This document shows positions 24,414 to 35,570 of a stretch of 64,000 bases of DNA, piece after piece (within the stretch, counting starts at the first letter, position 1; every line of letters starts with the position of its first letter). The stretch covers positions 166,442,574 to 166,506,573 of the forward strand of contig CM051461.1 of the NCBI GenBank assembly GCA_028095005.1, in the 5' to 3' direction. The position numbers and the translations under genes were made by a program. This DNA comes from Rhynchospora pubera. Its lineage: Eukaryota; Streptophyta; Magnoliopsida; Poales; Cyperaceae. The notes beneath the pieces are model-generated. The model made no database searches and had not been told where the DNA came from. It worked only from the letters and a program-made list of their open reading frames with translations.

Positions 24414-26918
24414 TCAATCTTTAACTTCAGTTCTGATTTTCTGAATCCTGTGGCGCAACTTTCTTCGGTGCTCGTGAATTTTCATGAGGCCATGACCCAA
24501 CACCACAGCAGAGTATATCCCATGAGTGATCATAGGCGCAAGGATATTATCAGTCTGTAATTATCAAGAGAAAAAAGTTAGAGAAATAGTAAGACTGATT
24601 TTTTACTGGGCCTTCAACTGAAGAAAACCAAACGAGGTACAGAAAGAAAATTGAAATTACCTGGATCAAGAGCCAGCAATCCTTCCAACAGAGGAGAGTA
24701 TATCTTTCTCATTTGCCTTCTTTGATACCAAGCTGAAATATTCACATATTGAATCTAGTCAAATATCATCACTGAGACAAATAATAAAATGCCTTATGTG
24801 CTCCTAGAGAAAATAGCTGATAAATTAATTAGGAGAGGTCCTGAGTAAAGCGCCATGCATCTGCCCCAACTCAAATGTTGGGAGTTTTCAATGTACAGAA
24901 CACACACTAACACCAAAATCTGATAAATTGCAATATGACTTATATTACTCACCTGTGAATAATTTCTTGTAATTTTCTCGACTTGAAGGAGACTTTGGTA
25001 TTGGCGTCACCACATAAGTAGGATCTGCAGCAAAAATGTATAAACAAAAGAAATTCAAATATAATCAACTAGAGGTAATATTTTTTTCCTCATGACACAA
25101 AAAAAAAATAAGAACATACCTTTAGGAGCCGTTGCTATGTAATAGAGGGATCCAGTGAGGGCTGCAGTGATGACTGCAGCGAAAGCTTGAGCAAATGGAA
25201 CGAAAAGTGGCAACATACCCGTCTACAAAGGGCATTTTTATGATTTTAATACATTATAATAAAAACTTGTATTAATTAACCTTCAATATATATAATATGA
25301 ATGGATTGTTATTCTTACCAGTGTGGCAATCCCGCGTGCGTCTTTCATGAGCTCAGTACCCCTCAGGAACATGTCAGACAATGAACCCTGCACATTTTTG
25401 CAAGAATTTAGCAATTAGCCAAATTAATTTTTTTGTGAAATTTTTAGTTTGATTTTTTTCTTTTTGCAAAAATGATTGAATATAATAGAAAGTTTGTAAA
25501 GGGGTTTCATAGCGTTGTAATTAAGTGTGCAATATATTGTACCTGAACTGCAGCACGATAAAAGAGCTCCTCTCCAATTGAACTGGCTGTGACGATCAGA
25601 ATGAACTGTACAAATACCCAATTAGAGAATCCGAAATGTACAGTTAAAGAAAAAATAATTGGGGATGTCAAATAGCATATGCTAGCCATAGTCATCAACA
25701 TACCTGCCAAGGAGACATGCCATAGAAAAAGCTCCTAAGCTCCTCATCCTCCACATCTCTTATTGCGCGTGCATGCGGTGAATATTTCACCACCTCATCC
25801 TACATTGAACAAATTATAGGTTATGTTTGTTCTGTATTTTTTGTTCCTCTTTTAATTTGTTTGTAGATGCATCATGCATAAGAGTTTTGGGTGTTGCAGT
25901 CGGCGGCAACCAAAAATATATCTTCGAGGCTTAAATTATGATAGACCAAATAAATAACTAATTAAATGCCAAGCCAAGTAACGGATTACATATAGTTGAG
26001 TATACTGTATGCTAAACCTTATATTATAGACAGAACTTGATTGCTCATATGGCGTTGCATACTTGAGCAGTAAATATCTGATTAATTATCAAGTAAAACA
26101 TAGATGGGTTTGAAACATACATCCAGGATAAACAGAAGCGCCATGATTGGTGGGGCCGCATAACCGAGCCCCTCTACAATAGCATTCAACGAGGGATGGA
26201 ATCCCCCTGTGCAATCGACACCACTCATCGAGCAAATAAACTTGCCGGCAAATGCCATTGCTCCATATATGCCTATCATCATTTTCATAACAACAATGAA
26301 ATGTATAGTTGATTAGATATACCAAGTTAATTATTAATAATTAAAACAATTCTCAATTTTATGTATCTTGATTTCCATTAATTAATTCTGGAAACTTACA
26401 ATTTAATTAGAGCATGTTACATGAATCTTAGCTCAATTTACATTCCGAAAATTATCGAATTACTAGTTTAATACAAGTTTAATTTACAATAGTTAGCACA
26501 CTATACCATAGTGGTTGGTAATAATGCTAATTGCCATGTATCAAAGTATCAAACTATGACTAATTAACTAACCAATGCCGTAGCTGAGCCGAACAATTGC
26601 ACCGAGCTTCTCCCAGACCGGGAAATCCGTCTCAGTCCCGCCCAAACTAGCATCAATTGCCGAAACCTGTCCGGAAGAAACACCCATGGTGGGTCCATCT
26701 GCCACAAGACCTCTCTGTATGCGGCTTTCACTGTGGCTTCTAGTAGAAGCAGCAGTAACTCTCTCTCCACTGCTGCTTCTCTCGACTGATGCTCGGATCT
26801 TGATATACCTCGGTCTGGATAAGATATTAGAATTGCATCCTGTGCAAGTTGGAGAAGTGGATGTGGAGGTGGAGGTGTGAGGAGAAAAGCGGCTTGAGGA
26901 AAGAAAGGATAGTTCCAT
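24414..26918 (-). CDS. CPBP/CAAX-protease family protein, plastid type, C-terminus frameshifted
   Basis: Nine exons: 26573-26918, 26121-26272, 25704-25799, 25543-25605, 25319-25387, 25120-25222, 24953-25024, 24661-24732 and 24414-24554. The N-terminal ~45 residues are Ser/Thr-rich and basic like a plastid transit peptide. Membrane segments follow, with the signature GEELFYRAAVQ (the EExxxR motif of CPBP intramembrane proteases) in exon 4. The family resembles Arabidopsis At5g60750 (from memory SNOWY COTYLEDON 4, a chloroplast protein). The first eight exons are in phase. Exon 8 ends LLALDP plus one base, but exon 9 (TDNILAPMITHGIYSAVVLG) needs phase 0. Joined as they stand, translation stops three bases after the junction base, giving 325 residues and losing the last conserved His segment. 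Relatives, as I recall them, have about eight more residues here, which suggests a 17-base deletion. Allele, pseudogene or assembly error are all possible. Confidence 0.85.

Positions 26919-26920
<2 letters not shown>

Positions 26921-26952
<32 letters not shown>
26921..26952. repeat. (GA)n microsatellite in the 5' UTR of the CPBP gene
   Basis: About 16 GA units directly upstream of the minus-strand ATG at 26918; CT-rich in the transcript sense, so most likely part of the 5' leader. Confidence 0.8.
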
Positions 26953-26955
<3 letters not shown>

Positions 26956-27519
26956 AGAGTTTTTTAATTCTCGACGCAAGACTACGTGAAGCGCGCTTAG
27001 GACACCACAAAATGAAGCCCGCAGTATTTTATCTCAAGGGAACCATTAAACCACCATAGTGGGCCCCAGTGCAGGGAATATTAAACCTCAGTTGGTTTAT
27101 TAAGTACAATTAGGTGCGCTTTTGCTGTCGTGGCAAGAAATGAATGGATAGTGGAGCTGCTGCGTGCTCGGGTTGGGACAAGGGATACTGAAACAACTCA
27201 GGTCCTGCTGACCTGCTCACTCTTTAGCTGCTGTCTTAGTTTAAGAGGATCTGTTGTGGATTATAGAAATATGTGGAACCAATGGAGATGTGCCACGTAG
27301 AAAATAGAGATGAGGTGGGAGAACATGGGCTCGTGAGTCGTGACTGCTTCGGGTGGATAGAGGTATCAGGTATGTAGATCCTCTGCTGTACGAGCAGACT
27401 CGAATTATTGTAGAATAAATCACAATCGTTGATTTTATCCTTTTTAGGACAATATTTTATTAATCTTCAAGTATTTCTTTTACTTTTTTAATTACAAAAT
27501 CGTTAATAATACTATTATA
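26953..27519 (-). promoter_or_regulatory. Upstream region of the CPBP gene
   Basis: DNA upstream of the CPBP-like gene. No coding exon, and no promoter element that I can place with confidence. Confidence 0.35.
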
Positions 27520-27833
27520 TCAAACCCGATCATATCTCAATGACAATTTTAAACGACCGATCTGAATCATCCAATGTAACATTTATATTAAAATCTCCTC
27601 ACCAATTTTTTATATTTTTTAAATCTTTTTACTATTTTTTAAAATTTTAAAACATCACCAATCTAATTAGTTGTTGAACATTCAGCAACAAGAGTTCTTA
27701 AAAATAAAATAAAAATTAAAGTTCAAAAAAATGGAAAATTTAGTCAGCAAGTATATTTAATTAGATACGAAAATCACAATGGAGGTTTCGAGTCGGTCGA
27801 TTGAGGTTTTCGTATTGAGATATGGTCGGATTT
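27520..27833. mobile_element. MITE with CCCGATCATATCTCAAT termini, copy 1
   Basis: An inverted repeat of about 40 bp at each end: left CCCGATCATATCTCAATG, right read inward CCGACCATATCTCAATACG, both followed by an ACCGACC-like block. A second copy with the same ends lies at about 35285-35570. No coding content; target duplication not resolved. Confidence 0.65.
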
Positions 27834-29465
27834 GACGGAGATCACCATCCATATAGTGTCAATATTTCTCTAAATATTTTTCTAAATTCATTTTAACTAA
27901 ATTCTTTTACGGTCAAAATAATTTCATCAAACAATTTCGGACAATTCCTCTGGTCTCATGCTACAGAGATCAATCATGCTCCCATTACTCACTTTTGTTA
28001 GACCATGAAAAGAAGTTAGAATGTCTTGTACCGTCTGAACCTTGTACTAATGATATCACCCGAGAAAAAAAAAATGTTAGCATTAAGATCCAAATAATTG
28101 TCAGCTGATTTGTCTAAATAGTTTGACTGTCACATCACATCTGGCTCCTAACAGTTGTGCTCCATCCCGAGTCCTGTCCTGGGAATATCCGTAGAAACTT
28201 GTACGTCCGTGACCAGCATTGGCATATTCCACTTGCGTTGGGAAACAATATCTAACAGCAACATGACAAAATGCTATCAAATTTGAACAGAGAATGAGAA
28301 ATGAGAGGTCGATTCCAATTTTGTATTCATATCGAAAGCAGAGGGCTTGTTTTTTAGTCTCCAAAACAGGACACAGAGAGAAATTTTCTGTATTAGTTTT
28401 CTCTGAATCATCACGTGCTGTTGGTTTGATAAATATTCTTGGAAAAGTAAATTTAATAAAGTACATAAATTGTGCTACTCTACCGACAACAAAAATCAAA
28501 ACGAGATTACTTGCATGTCACTTGTCACATAATAATTCAATGGTCACCTACGGGTTTCAGCTTAAAAAAAATAAATAAAAGAGAGAGATTTTAACAAGAA
28601 AGAGTCCAAAGCCTCACATTTATTTAATTTCAAATAAAAATGAATGGCTTGACCGTTATCTTTAATTTTTGTTAAAAAAAATAATCAGCATATAACTTAC
28701 AATAGATATTGATAATAGCAATGCATCTACGATAAACAGCGACCATCAATTTTAAACATAAACACCGATGCGAAACGTTTGCATATACATTGACTCATCA
28801 ATTAATGTGGTGATTAAATTCAATCACGAAATAAGCTAGAGCTAATTATGGCGTGCACTAAATTTGCGAAAGACCCGGACGAATCAGGGATCAAAATAGA
28901 ATTTCTAAGGTCATTCAGCTTTGAATTTTGGAGGAAAAGCAGAATGCAAGTCTCAAAACTCAATTCTTAAGCAACAAGTCGGTCTCTTAAGTTTTTCACC
29001 GAGAAAGTTCCGCACATGGTTTGAAGTTGGCATCTTGTATATTTTGGATTCTCCACATAGTGCAATTTATGACCAATCGTTCAGACCGGATGAATAGTCC
29101 AAAACTAAGTGAAAACAACGTATAAATATTTTCCTTTTTATACAACTTAGTAGTTAGTAATTAGTAATGGTCAAATATACAAACAAAATTTTTAAAAGGA
29201 TATATATATTAAAACGAATTATATTACCGCACACTGACACGCTAAGAGTAGCATAAATGCTTAATACAACCAAAGTGCATTTTGTTGGATTCTCTAGGAA
29301 CAAAGTAGGCAATATCTGCGAGTTCTATATGATAATGATGATGATGAAAGAAATACTATGCTAGATTATAATGGGCCGTCTATGATTTACCGGTTCTTGG
29401 GCCTAATATATAAAGTGTTTCTTACAACTTAAAAAGACTCTAAACCGAGGCAATAAGTTTTGTTG
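27834..29465. other. Intergenic, no gene seen
   Basis: AT-rich sequence with only short open frames lacking splice context, codon bias or recognisable motifs. Confidence 0.4.
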
Positions 29466-29761
29466 TCTACAAATAGGGGTGCATAACATCTAAAACGACC
29501 ACGAAAATGGGTTGTTACGTTAACCGTTTCGTTTTGACACGAAACTGACTACATATTTGCGTTAACCGTTTCATTTAGAACGAAACAATCGAAATCACGA
29601 AAATACCATGAAAATACACATGGACGAAACTGACTACGTGTTGCGTTAACCGTTTCGTTTTTAAGACGCAACCAAAATCTTTAAATGTTTCATTTTGTTT
29701 TGGACGAAATGAAACGAAAAAACGGTTAAAACGGTCGCCGTTTTCACCCCCTATCTACAAA
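29466..29761. mobile_element. hAT-like MITE with CGTTAACCGTTTCG motifs
   Basis: The element is 29474-29753, flanked by the exact 8-bp duplication tctacaaa. Ends are TAGGGGTGCATAAC and, inward from the right, TAGGGGGTGAAAACGG. The motif GTTAACCGTTTC occurs three times. Same family type as 22980-23228. Confidence 0.88.
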
Positions 29762-30414
29762 TCGTAAACATGGTTTTGGGAAGAAATGCAGAATATAGGT
29801 CGTGAAACTTTAAAAAAAAAAAAAAAGGTGTTTTGTAAGCCAGACTGTCCATACCAGTGAAGCTACCAGTCCGATGGTTCAACTGGTTTAACTGATTGAA
29901 CCAATGGCAAAAACCGGACAAACTACTATATATGCGACCCGAGTCCTGTTCCCACATAAGACATTTTGTAAAGAATTTTGAACCATACAATAAACCCGTA
30001 GGAACCCATTTCAACTGGCCGAACCAGCCAACTCATCCCTATTCTTAAAACAATGTAATAAAACAAAAAAAGTAACAAGTCGGTCTCATAAGTTTTTCAT
30101 AGAGAAACATCCAGATAAAAGATTAACTTGATTAGCATTTTTGTTCCTCACTTCCTCTACATATTAGCATGTATTCTGTACGACCGTCCGACGCTCAGGC
30201 CAGATAACTGGTCTAGACTAAGTGAAAGCAAAAACAAGTAAACAACGGGATACAACAACAAAACATATTTGAAAAAAAACACATGCAGAAATTATATCAC
30301 AGCACACTGACTGTGACTGACACACTTAATTAACGAGTGCAATAAAACCGAAGTGAAATATTTTAGATTCTCCAGGAATGATGTAGGCTTGGCTATTGGG
30401 CCATATATTATAAG
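29762..30414. other. Intergenic, no gene seen
   Basis: No supported gene. An AT-rich spacer leading to the target duplication of the small Mutator-like element. Confidence 0.35.
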
Positions 30415-30569
30415 GTTTTAAGGCCGAAATTTTAAAAAATAATATTAAAATAATATAATCCAATAAAATTAATATCAAAATAATCAGTTTAATATAAATA
30501 GTATCGTAAGATCGGAATCCTGGATTCCGAACGTTAGATCGGATTCCTGGATTCCGATCTAACGTTTAG

Positions 30570-30640
30570 TTTATATATAGGGGTTTCCGATCTAGAGAAG
30601 CTACCTTCGCTCTCGCTTGGACTCTCCTTTCCGCGAGCAC
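30570..30640 (+). promoter_or_regulatory. Candidate TATA box and leader exon inside the small Mutator-like element
   Basis: TTATATATAGGGG at about 30571 lies just inside the left terminal repeat. It is followed by a C-rich leader-like stretch and a good donor, CACA|GTAAGT, at 30640. An acceptor ATTGCAG just before 31000 would remove a 350-bp AT-rich leader intron and join this to the 31007 start codon. Confidence 0.5.
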
Positions 30641-31006
30641 AGTAAGTTTTTTTAATTTTTTTATTTATTTAATTTTTTATTTATTTAATTTTTTATTTAT
30701 TTAGTTTATTAGTTTTTAATTTAGTTAATTAAATTTAAAAATAGAAAAAATATTGAAAAAATATTTAAAAAATCTGAAAAAATCAGGAAAATAAAATGTA
30801 AATATATATGTAATTTATTAATTATATTGTATTTTTTTTGTTTTTTTATTTGTTTATTCAGTACTTAATTAATTAAAAAACTAGATAATAAATTGTAAAA
30901 TTATTTTAAAAATACGGAAAAATAAGAAAAATTCATATGAAAAATTAAGGAGAGCCTAATCAAGATCAAGAAGAGAGATGAACAACGCAAAATTGCAGTA
31001 GCTAGA

Positions 31007-31306
31007 ATGGCTGAGATTGAGCAACAAGAAGCCGAGGCAGCTTTCTGGAACGAAGCCGCTCAATTCGCAGACAACCCGGCTGCGAATAATCAACAAGAAA
31101 ATGATGAGGCTTTTTGGAACGAAGCAGCTCAACTCGCTGAAAACCACGGTGCCAGTAATGAACAACAACCTGATGCCGCTTTCTGGAACGAGGCCGCTCA
31201 ATTCGCCGACAACCATGGTGCCAGTAATCAACAAGAAATGAATGCGGAAGAAGATCAACCCTGGTGGGAGGAAATTCTGCAACATGTAGATGATCAAGAT
31301 CTCTAA
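31007..31306 (+). CDS. Small acidic repeat protein carried by a Mutator-like element
   Basis: A 99-residue open frame that I do not recognise. After MAEIEQQEAE come three 23-residue repeats: AFWNEAAQFADNPAANNQQ, AFWNEAAQLAENHGASNEQQ and AFWNEAAQFADNHGASNQQ. The tail is acidic with Trp-Trp (DQPWWEEILQHVDDQDL). The repeats differ at DNA level mostly at third codon positions (TTC/TTT, GAA/GAG, GCC/GCA, GCA/GCT/GCC), which suggests the protein was under selection while they diverged. It is hydrophilic, without signal peptide or membrane segment. The alternating acidic and aromatic residues could suit protein binding or an activation-type segment, but that is speculation. A leader exon with TATA box lies upstream. 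Confidence 0.55.
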   Translation: MAEIEQQEAEAAFWNEAAQFADNPAANNQQENDEAFWNEAAQLAENHGASNEQQPDAAFWNEAAQFADNHGASNQQEMNAEEDQPWWEEILQHVDDQDL

Positions 31307-31494
31307 GTTTATTTATTACTTTGTTTTTAAGTACCCTGGTGTGTTCATTTATATTATGGTTTTTTATGTACATTTTTCCTTTTATATTATTTTAGTGTGC
31401 TAAATTATATTATGATTTTCATGTATTTTTCCCTTTCTTTTTTTTTAGTGTGCTAATCTATATTATGGTTACAAAATTCAATTCTTCTTCTAAT

Positions 31495-31700
31495 GGTGAA
31501 CATATACATAAAACAAAGTGAACATATAAACGATCTAAGTGAACACATACAAACAAATAAGTTCTATAAAAATAAGTTAGTAAGTGTTCACTTAGATCGA
31601 CTATATGTTCAGCTTATTTACGGTATATGTTCACTTTGTATTTACCGAAGGCTGGGATGGTATATTTGTCGATGATGACACTTATAATTCCTGTATTTTT
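31495..31700. repeat. GTGAACATAT inverted repeat, copy 1 (nested in Mutator-like element)
   Basis: About 200 bp with arms rich in AAAGTGAACATATA and its reverse complement, ending GGCTGGGATGGTATATTTG. The same segment recurs at about 33870-34140, so it is a dispersed MITE-like repeat that inserted into the Mutator-like element or was captured by it. Confidence 0.6.
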
Positions 31701-32899
31701 ATATTATGAATTAAATGAAATAAATCTAATATTTAATTATAAGTTTATATTATAATTATTGCCATAAATAAATTATTACATAAAGTATTATGTACTTATT
31801 ATGTACAACATTTAACATAATTGAAAATTTTTAATATTAAAAATAAAACCATCCATATCAAATTAATATCAAAACTTTAAATATTAAAATATTATTCATA
31901 ATATAGAATTATATTATACTAACATTCTTCAAAATATCAAAAATCCGGTTCTAAACAAACGACAAAAATTTTATAATATATTAATTTAATACTAAAATTT
32001 TATATATTTAATTAATGTTTATAATAGAAGTAAAATAAAATATATTAATTTAATATCTTATCTTCAAAATATATTACTAAAATTTCATAATATATTAATT
32101 TAATATTAAAATTTCATATATTTAATTAATTTTTATAATAGAATTACAATAAAACCATGAAAAAGACAAAATTGAGCAGTTACAGCACTGTTCGGAATCC
32201 CAGAATCCGATCTAACGTTAGATCGGAATCCCAGAATCCGATCTAACGTTAGATCGGATTCTGGGATTCCGATCTAACGTTCGGAATCCAGGATTCCGAT
32301 CTTACGATACTATTTATATTAAACTGATTAAATTGATATTAATTTTATTGGATTATATTATTTTAATATTATTTTTTAAAATTTCGGGTTTTAAGGACTA
32401 TAATAGTTCTCGGCCCTTAAAATTGAAAAGTGTTTCTTACAAGTTACAACTCTCAAAGGCATAAATTACTAAAAATTACGTGATGCAGTGATGGGTTCCT
32501 TTGTATTTCCTTACGCAAAGATTTTGTTTGGGAATATAAAATTTATTACGATGGCGTTGCTGATCAACTTCTGATTAGCATCCTCGTCATCAAACATGCT
32601 CACGAAATACACGCATATATTACATTTATATTCCCACCCTCCCAAAATGTTTCTCAAGCTAGCTATGTTTAACATCAAATCCGAGTCAACAATACATCAA
32701 AGAAGTTTGGTAGGATGTCCCTATCAGTTACCACATTTCCCTTGGTTTATTTCTTTATATACGTAGCACGCCCGTCTTTTTATAACTTGGTATTTATGGG
32801 TCAAAATTACAGGAATCCGTCTACTAGAGCTCTTTATGGTGTCCAATTAAAGGACATGCGTTCCAAACTAAGAAATAATAGTACTATTCTCTACAAAAG

Positions 32900-33300
32900 A
32901 GGAGGTTATAATGCCAATATTTTGAATGTCTCTAAATGTCAATATTTTACTATTTAAATATATTTTTAAAATTTTAAATTCAAATGTTGAATAATCCAAA
33001 CTTTGATCTTTTTCAATTAAAAGAGTGATATATTTTTCGTATAAATTTTATAAATTTCAAAATTCATTTGATACTCAATCAAGATGTGACAAAATGAATG
33101 AACCTTGTTAAATATGATAGATTAATTTTAATACGTTCATGTTTAATCTTTGATCGAAATCAAATGGACTCCAAAAATTTATAAAACTTATGTGAAAACT
33201 CATTGCCATTATATTGAAATTATCAATTGTTTTGATTCAACGTTTGAATTTGAAATTTTGAAATGTTGGTATTTGGGAATATGCAAAATGTAGGCACTAA
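32900..33300. mobile_element. Fold-back MITE, copy 2
   Basis: Inverted arms similar to the element at 10930-11385, for example AAATTCAAATGTTGAAT on the left and ATTCAACGTTTGAATTT on the right, with GTATAAATTTTATAAATTT opposite AAATTTATAAAACTTATG. No coding content. Ends approximate. Confidence 0.55.
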
Positions 33301-33315
33301 AATTCTCTTTTTAAA

Positions 33316-33462
33316 GCTCCGTTTGGATGGTGTGGAAATAAGAGGAATAAGGAAAGAAGTATTGGGAAGTGTGTAACTTTGTGAAAAATTTAGATTGTTT
33401 ATAATAAATTTGGAAGTAGAAAAAAGCTATTCCCTTATTTTTGCACCCATCCAAACGGAGCC
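33316..33462. mobile_element. Short MITE with GCTCCGTTTGGATGG ends
   Basis: A 147-bp unit with a 15-bp terminal inverted repeat: GCTCCGTTTGGATGG at 33316 and CCATCCAAACGGAGC ending at 33462. Such ends are common among plant MITEs. I could not confirm a target duplication. Confidence 0.65.
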
Positions 33463-33869
33463 AAAACTATTGTATCAACAAAAAATAAACAATAATAGAA
33501 AATGAGTTTTGCGAATTTAAAATATCAAATTGTGGTTAAGAATTGAAAATTGAAATCATTTTTATGAATCAAATGTGTTTAACAGATGAATGAATTATAC
33601 CCTTAAGTATATTCTTACGTGGGTGGTCTTTGAAACCACTTCAAAATATATATCATCGATTGTCTAAAAGTGAAATAGATAAAAAGAAAAAAAATACTTG
33701 AAGACCCAACAACATAATAATAATATAAAAAAAATATCGTAAATTTAGTGTTGTTTATATAGAAAAATAGTTTCTCTGATATAAAATTACATTGTGGTCA
33801 TATTTAGCAGTACCATTTAATTGGGAGTTCTGCTTCAAGTAGGCCGAAAAAATGGAAAATTAATTACTG

Positions 33870-34140
33870 CCATCTACAGTTTTACCATCCCTACCATCGC
33901 TAAATATAAAGTGAACATATACACAAACAAAGTGAACATATAAACAATTTAAGTGAACACATACAAACAAATAAGTTCAATGAAAATAAGTTGAATATGC
34001 ATGAACAAGTGATGACAACACTTATTTGTTTGTAAGTGTTCACTTAGATCCTCTATATGTTCACCTTATTTGTTGTATATATTCACTTTGTATTTAGCGA
34101 TGGCTGGGATGGTATATTTGCCGGCACTTATAATTCCTGG
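33870..34140. repeat. GTGAACATAT inverted repeat, copy 2
   Basis: More complete copy of the repeat at 31495-31700. Ends carry ACCATCCCTACCATCGCTAA on the left and, inward from the right, ACCATCCCAGCCATCGCTAA, a terminal inverted repeat of over 30 bp. No coding content. Confidence 0.65.
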
Positions 34141-34292
34141 AAAAAATGAGTTATACATTTATCTACGTCAAACGAATAAATATGACATTTATAAAACACT
34201 TAAAAATGATAATTATTGGAATTAAAAAATTAATTAATTTTTATTTTATTATATTTTGTACCAACGGATAAGATAAAATGAAAGTTGGATGA

Positions 34293-34625
34293 GTTATAAA
34301 TAGAGCTGTCAACGGCAGTGCCACCAACGTGGTGCCGTTCCGTTTAACTGAAACGGAACGAATAACGGCACCAGTTTTCATTTCGTTTCAATAACGAAAC
34401 GGCAAACGAAATAAGAAATTGTGTCGTTTCGAACCGTTTCGCTTCTTTTCAAACCGTTTCATGTGTATTTTCTTATGTGAAACGAATAACGGAATTGATT
34501 TCTGTACCGTTTTGGAAACAGAACGATTAACGGAATAGTATATCGTACCGTTTTCTTAAACGAAACGGTAAACGGTAGGAGGTGTTCCGTGCATTTCGGC
34601 CACGTTTGACAGCCCTAGTTATAAA
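34293..34625. mobile_element. hAT-like MITE with AACGGAACG motifs
   Basis: The element is 34301-34617, flanked by the exact 8-bp duplication gttataaa. Ends are TAGAGCTGTCAACGG and, inward from the right, TAGGGCTGTCAAACG. The interior repeats CGAAACGG/AACGGAACGA blocks. No transposase. Confidence 0.9.
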
Positions 34626-35284
34626 GTTTAGAGACGGGGACCGTTAGCAGGACCTAACTTTCCTCTTTGACACATGTCACTCGACAAAATTTAGAATCCC
34701 GATATCAAGATTTCATGTTCGTATGCAGTGCCTTTTTTATGGGTGGTACTGAGCGATTAGACAGTCTAGACTGCACCGTATCGATTTCTTGGATTCAGTC
34801 ATGTGCAGATTTGTTTCGATATACTAAAGAGGTATGGTCGTCTTAGACTGATATGATATGATGATATTCCAAGCTTTTTCGTCATTTTATCAGAAATTTT
34901 CTCTCAAGGAACCAGAGCTTTATGGAAATTTAATTGTGGAGAAATTCTCATGAGATTGATAAGCACCAAACAATATAGGAGAATATATCTATGCAGGCTT
35001 ACGTCGATTGATGGTAGTAATATCAGAGAGTAAAGAATTAATCAAAAAAAAAAAGATTAAATACTTAATCTAAAAAAAAAGGAGAAAAGAACTTTGATAA
35101 CCAAATGGTCTTAGCAACAAACAAGATTAATCTAAATCCCTTGGTTAAAAAAATAGGAAAAGTTACTCACGTACTTAAATATATGTCGTTATCAAATATG
35201 TTATAATCTTTTTAAAAAAAAAACTAAGACATCAATTAGATAGATATATGATATTTTTCAAAACGATATGGAAGAAGAGCTCTG
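34626..35284. other. Intergenic, no gene seen
   Basis: Spacer between two MITEs. No supported gene or further repeat. Confidence 0.35.
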
Positions 35285-35570
35285 TTAAACCCGATCATAT
35301 CTCAATATAAAAACTTCAACCGACCGATCCGAACTGTCTAACATGATCGTTATACTGCATATCAAATTTTACATTTTTCGATTTTTTATGTATATTTTTT
35401 TAAATTATTTTTATTGAAGGGTCCATAATTTATATTGATATTTTTTTAAAAAATTCTGAAAAAAATAAGATAAATAAAATTGGGTGAGATTTTAATATAA
35501 AGATGACATTAGATGGTTGGTTTGGATCAGTTTCTTGAAATTTTCATATTAAGATATGATCGAATTTGAT
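35285..35570. mobile_element. MITE with CCCGATCATATCTCAAT termini, copy 2
   Basis: Ends AAACCCGATCATATCTCAAT and, inward from the right, AAATTCGATCATATCTTAAT, followed on both sides by A-rich and TTCAA blocks. Matches the element at 27520-27833. Confidence 0.65.

Larger units (their letters stand above)
30415..32396. mobile_element. Small Mutator-like element with 9-bp target duplication
   Basis: The body is 30424-32387 (1964 bp). The perfect 9-bp duplication gttttaagg flanks it at 30415-30423 and 32388-32396. Terminal inverted repeats of about 140 bp (to about 30565 and from about 32246) begin CCGAAATTTTAAAAAATAAT and are nearly identical apart from a few changes. Inside the ends are palindromic units of the type GGAATCCTGGATTCC joined by GATCTAACGTTAGATC. 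It has no transposase, so it would need one in trans. It carries one candidate gene (31007-31306) and a nested copy of another repeat (about 31495-31700). Confidence 0.9.

Noticed and set aside
24557..24660. Hidden micro-exon that would restore the CPBP reading frame
   Set aside because: I looked for an eight-residue coding piece with AG and GT borders in this intron and found none.
28101..28578. Overlapping open frames of 94 and 132 codons on opposite strands
   Set aside because: No splice context, codon bias or recognisable motif; AT-rich intergenic surroundings.
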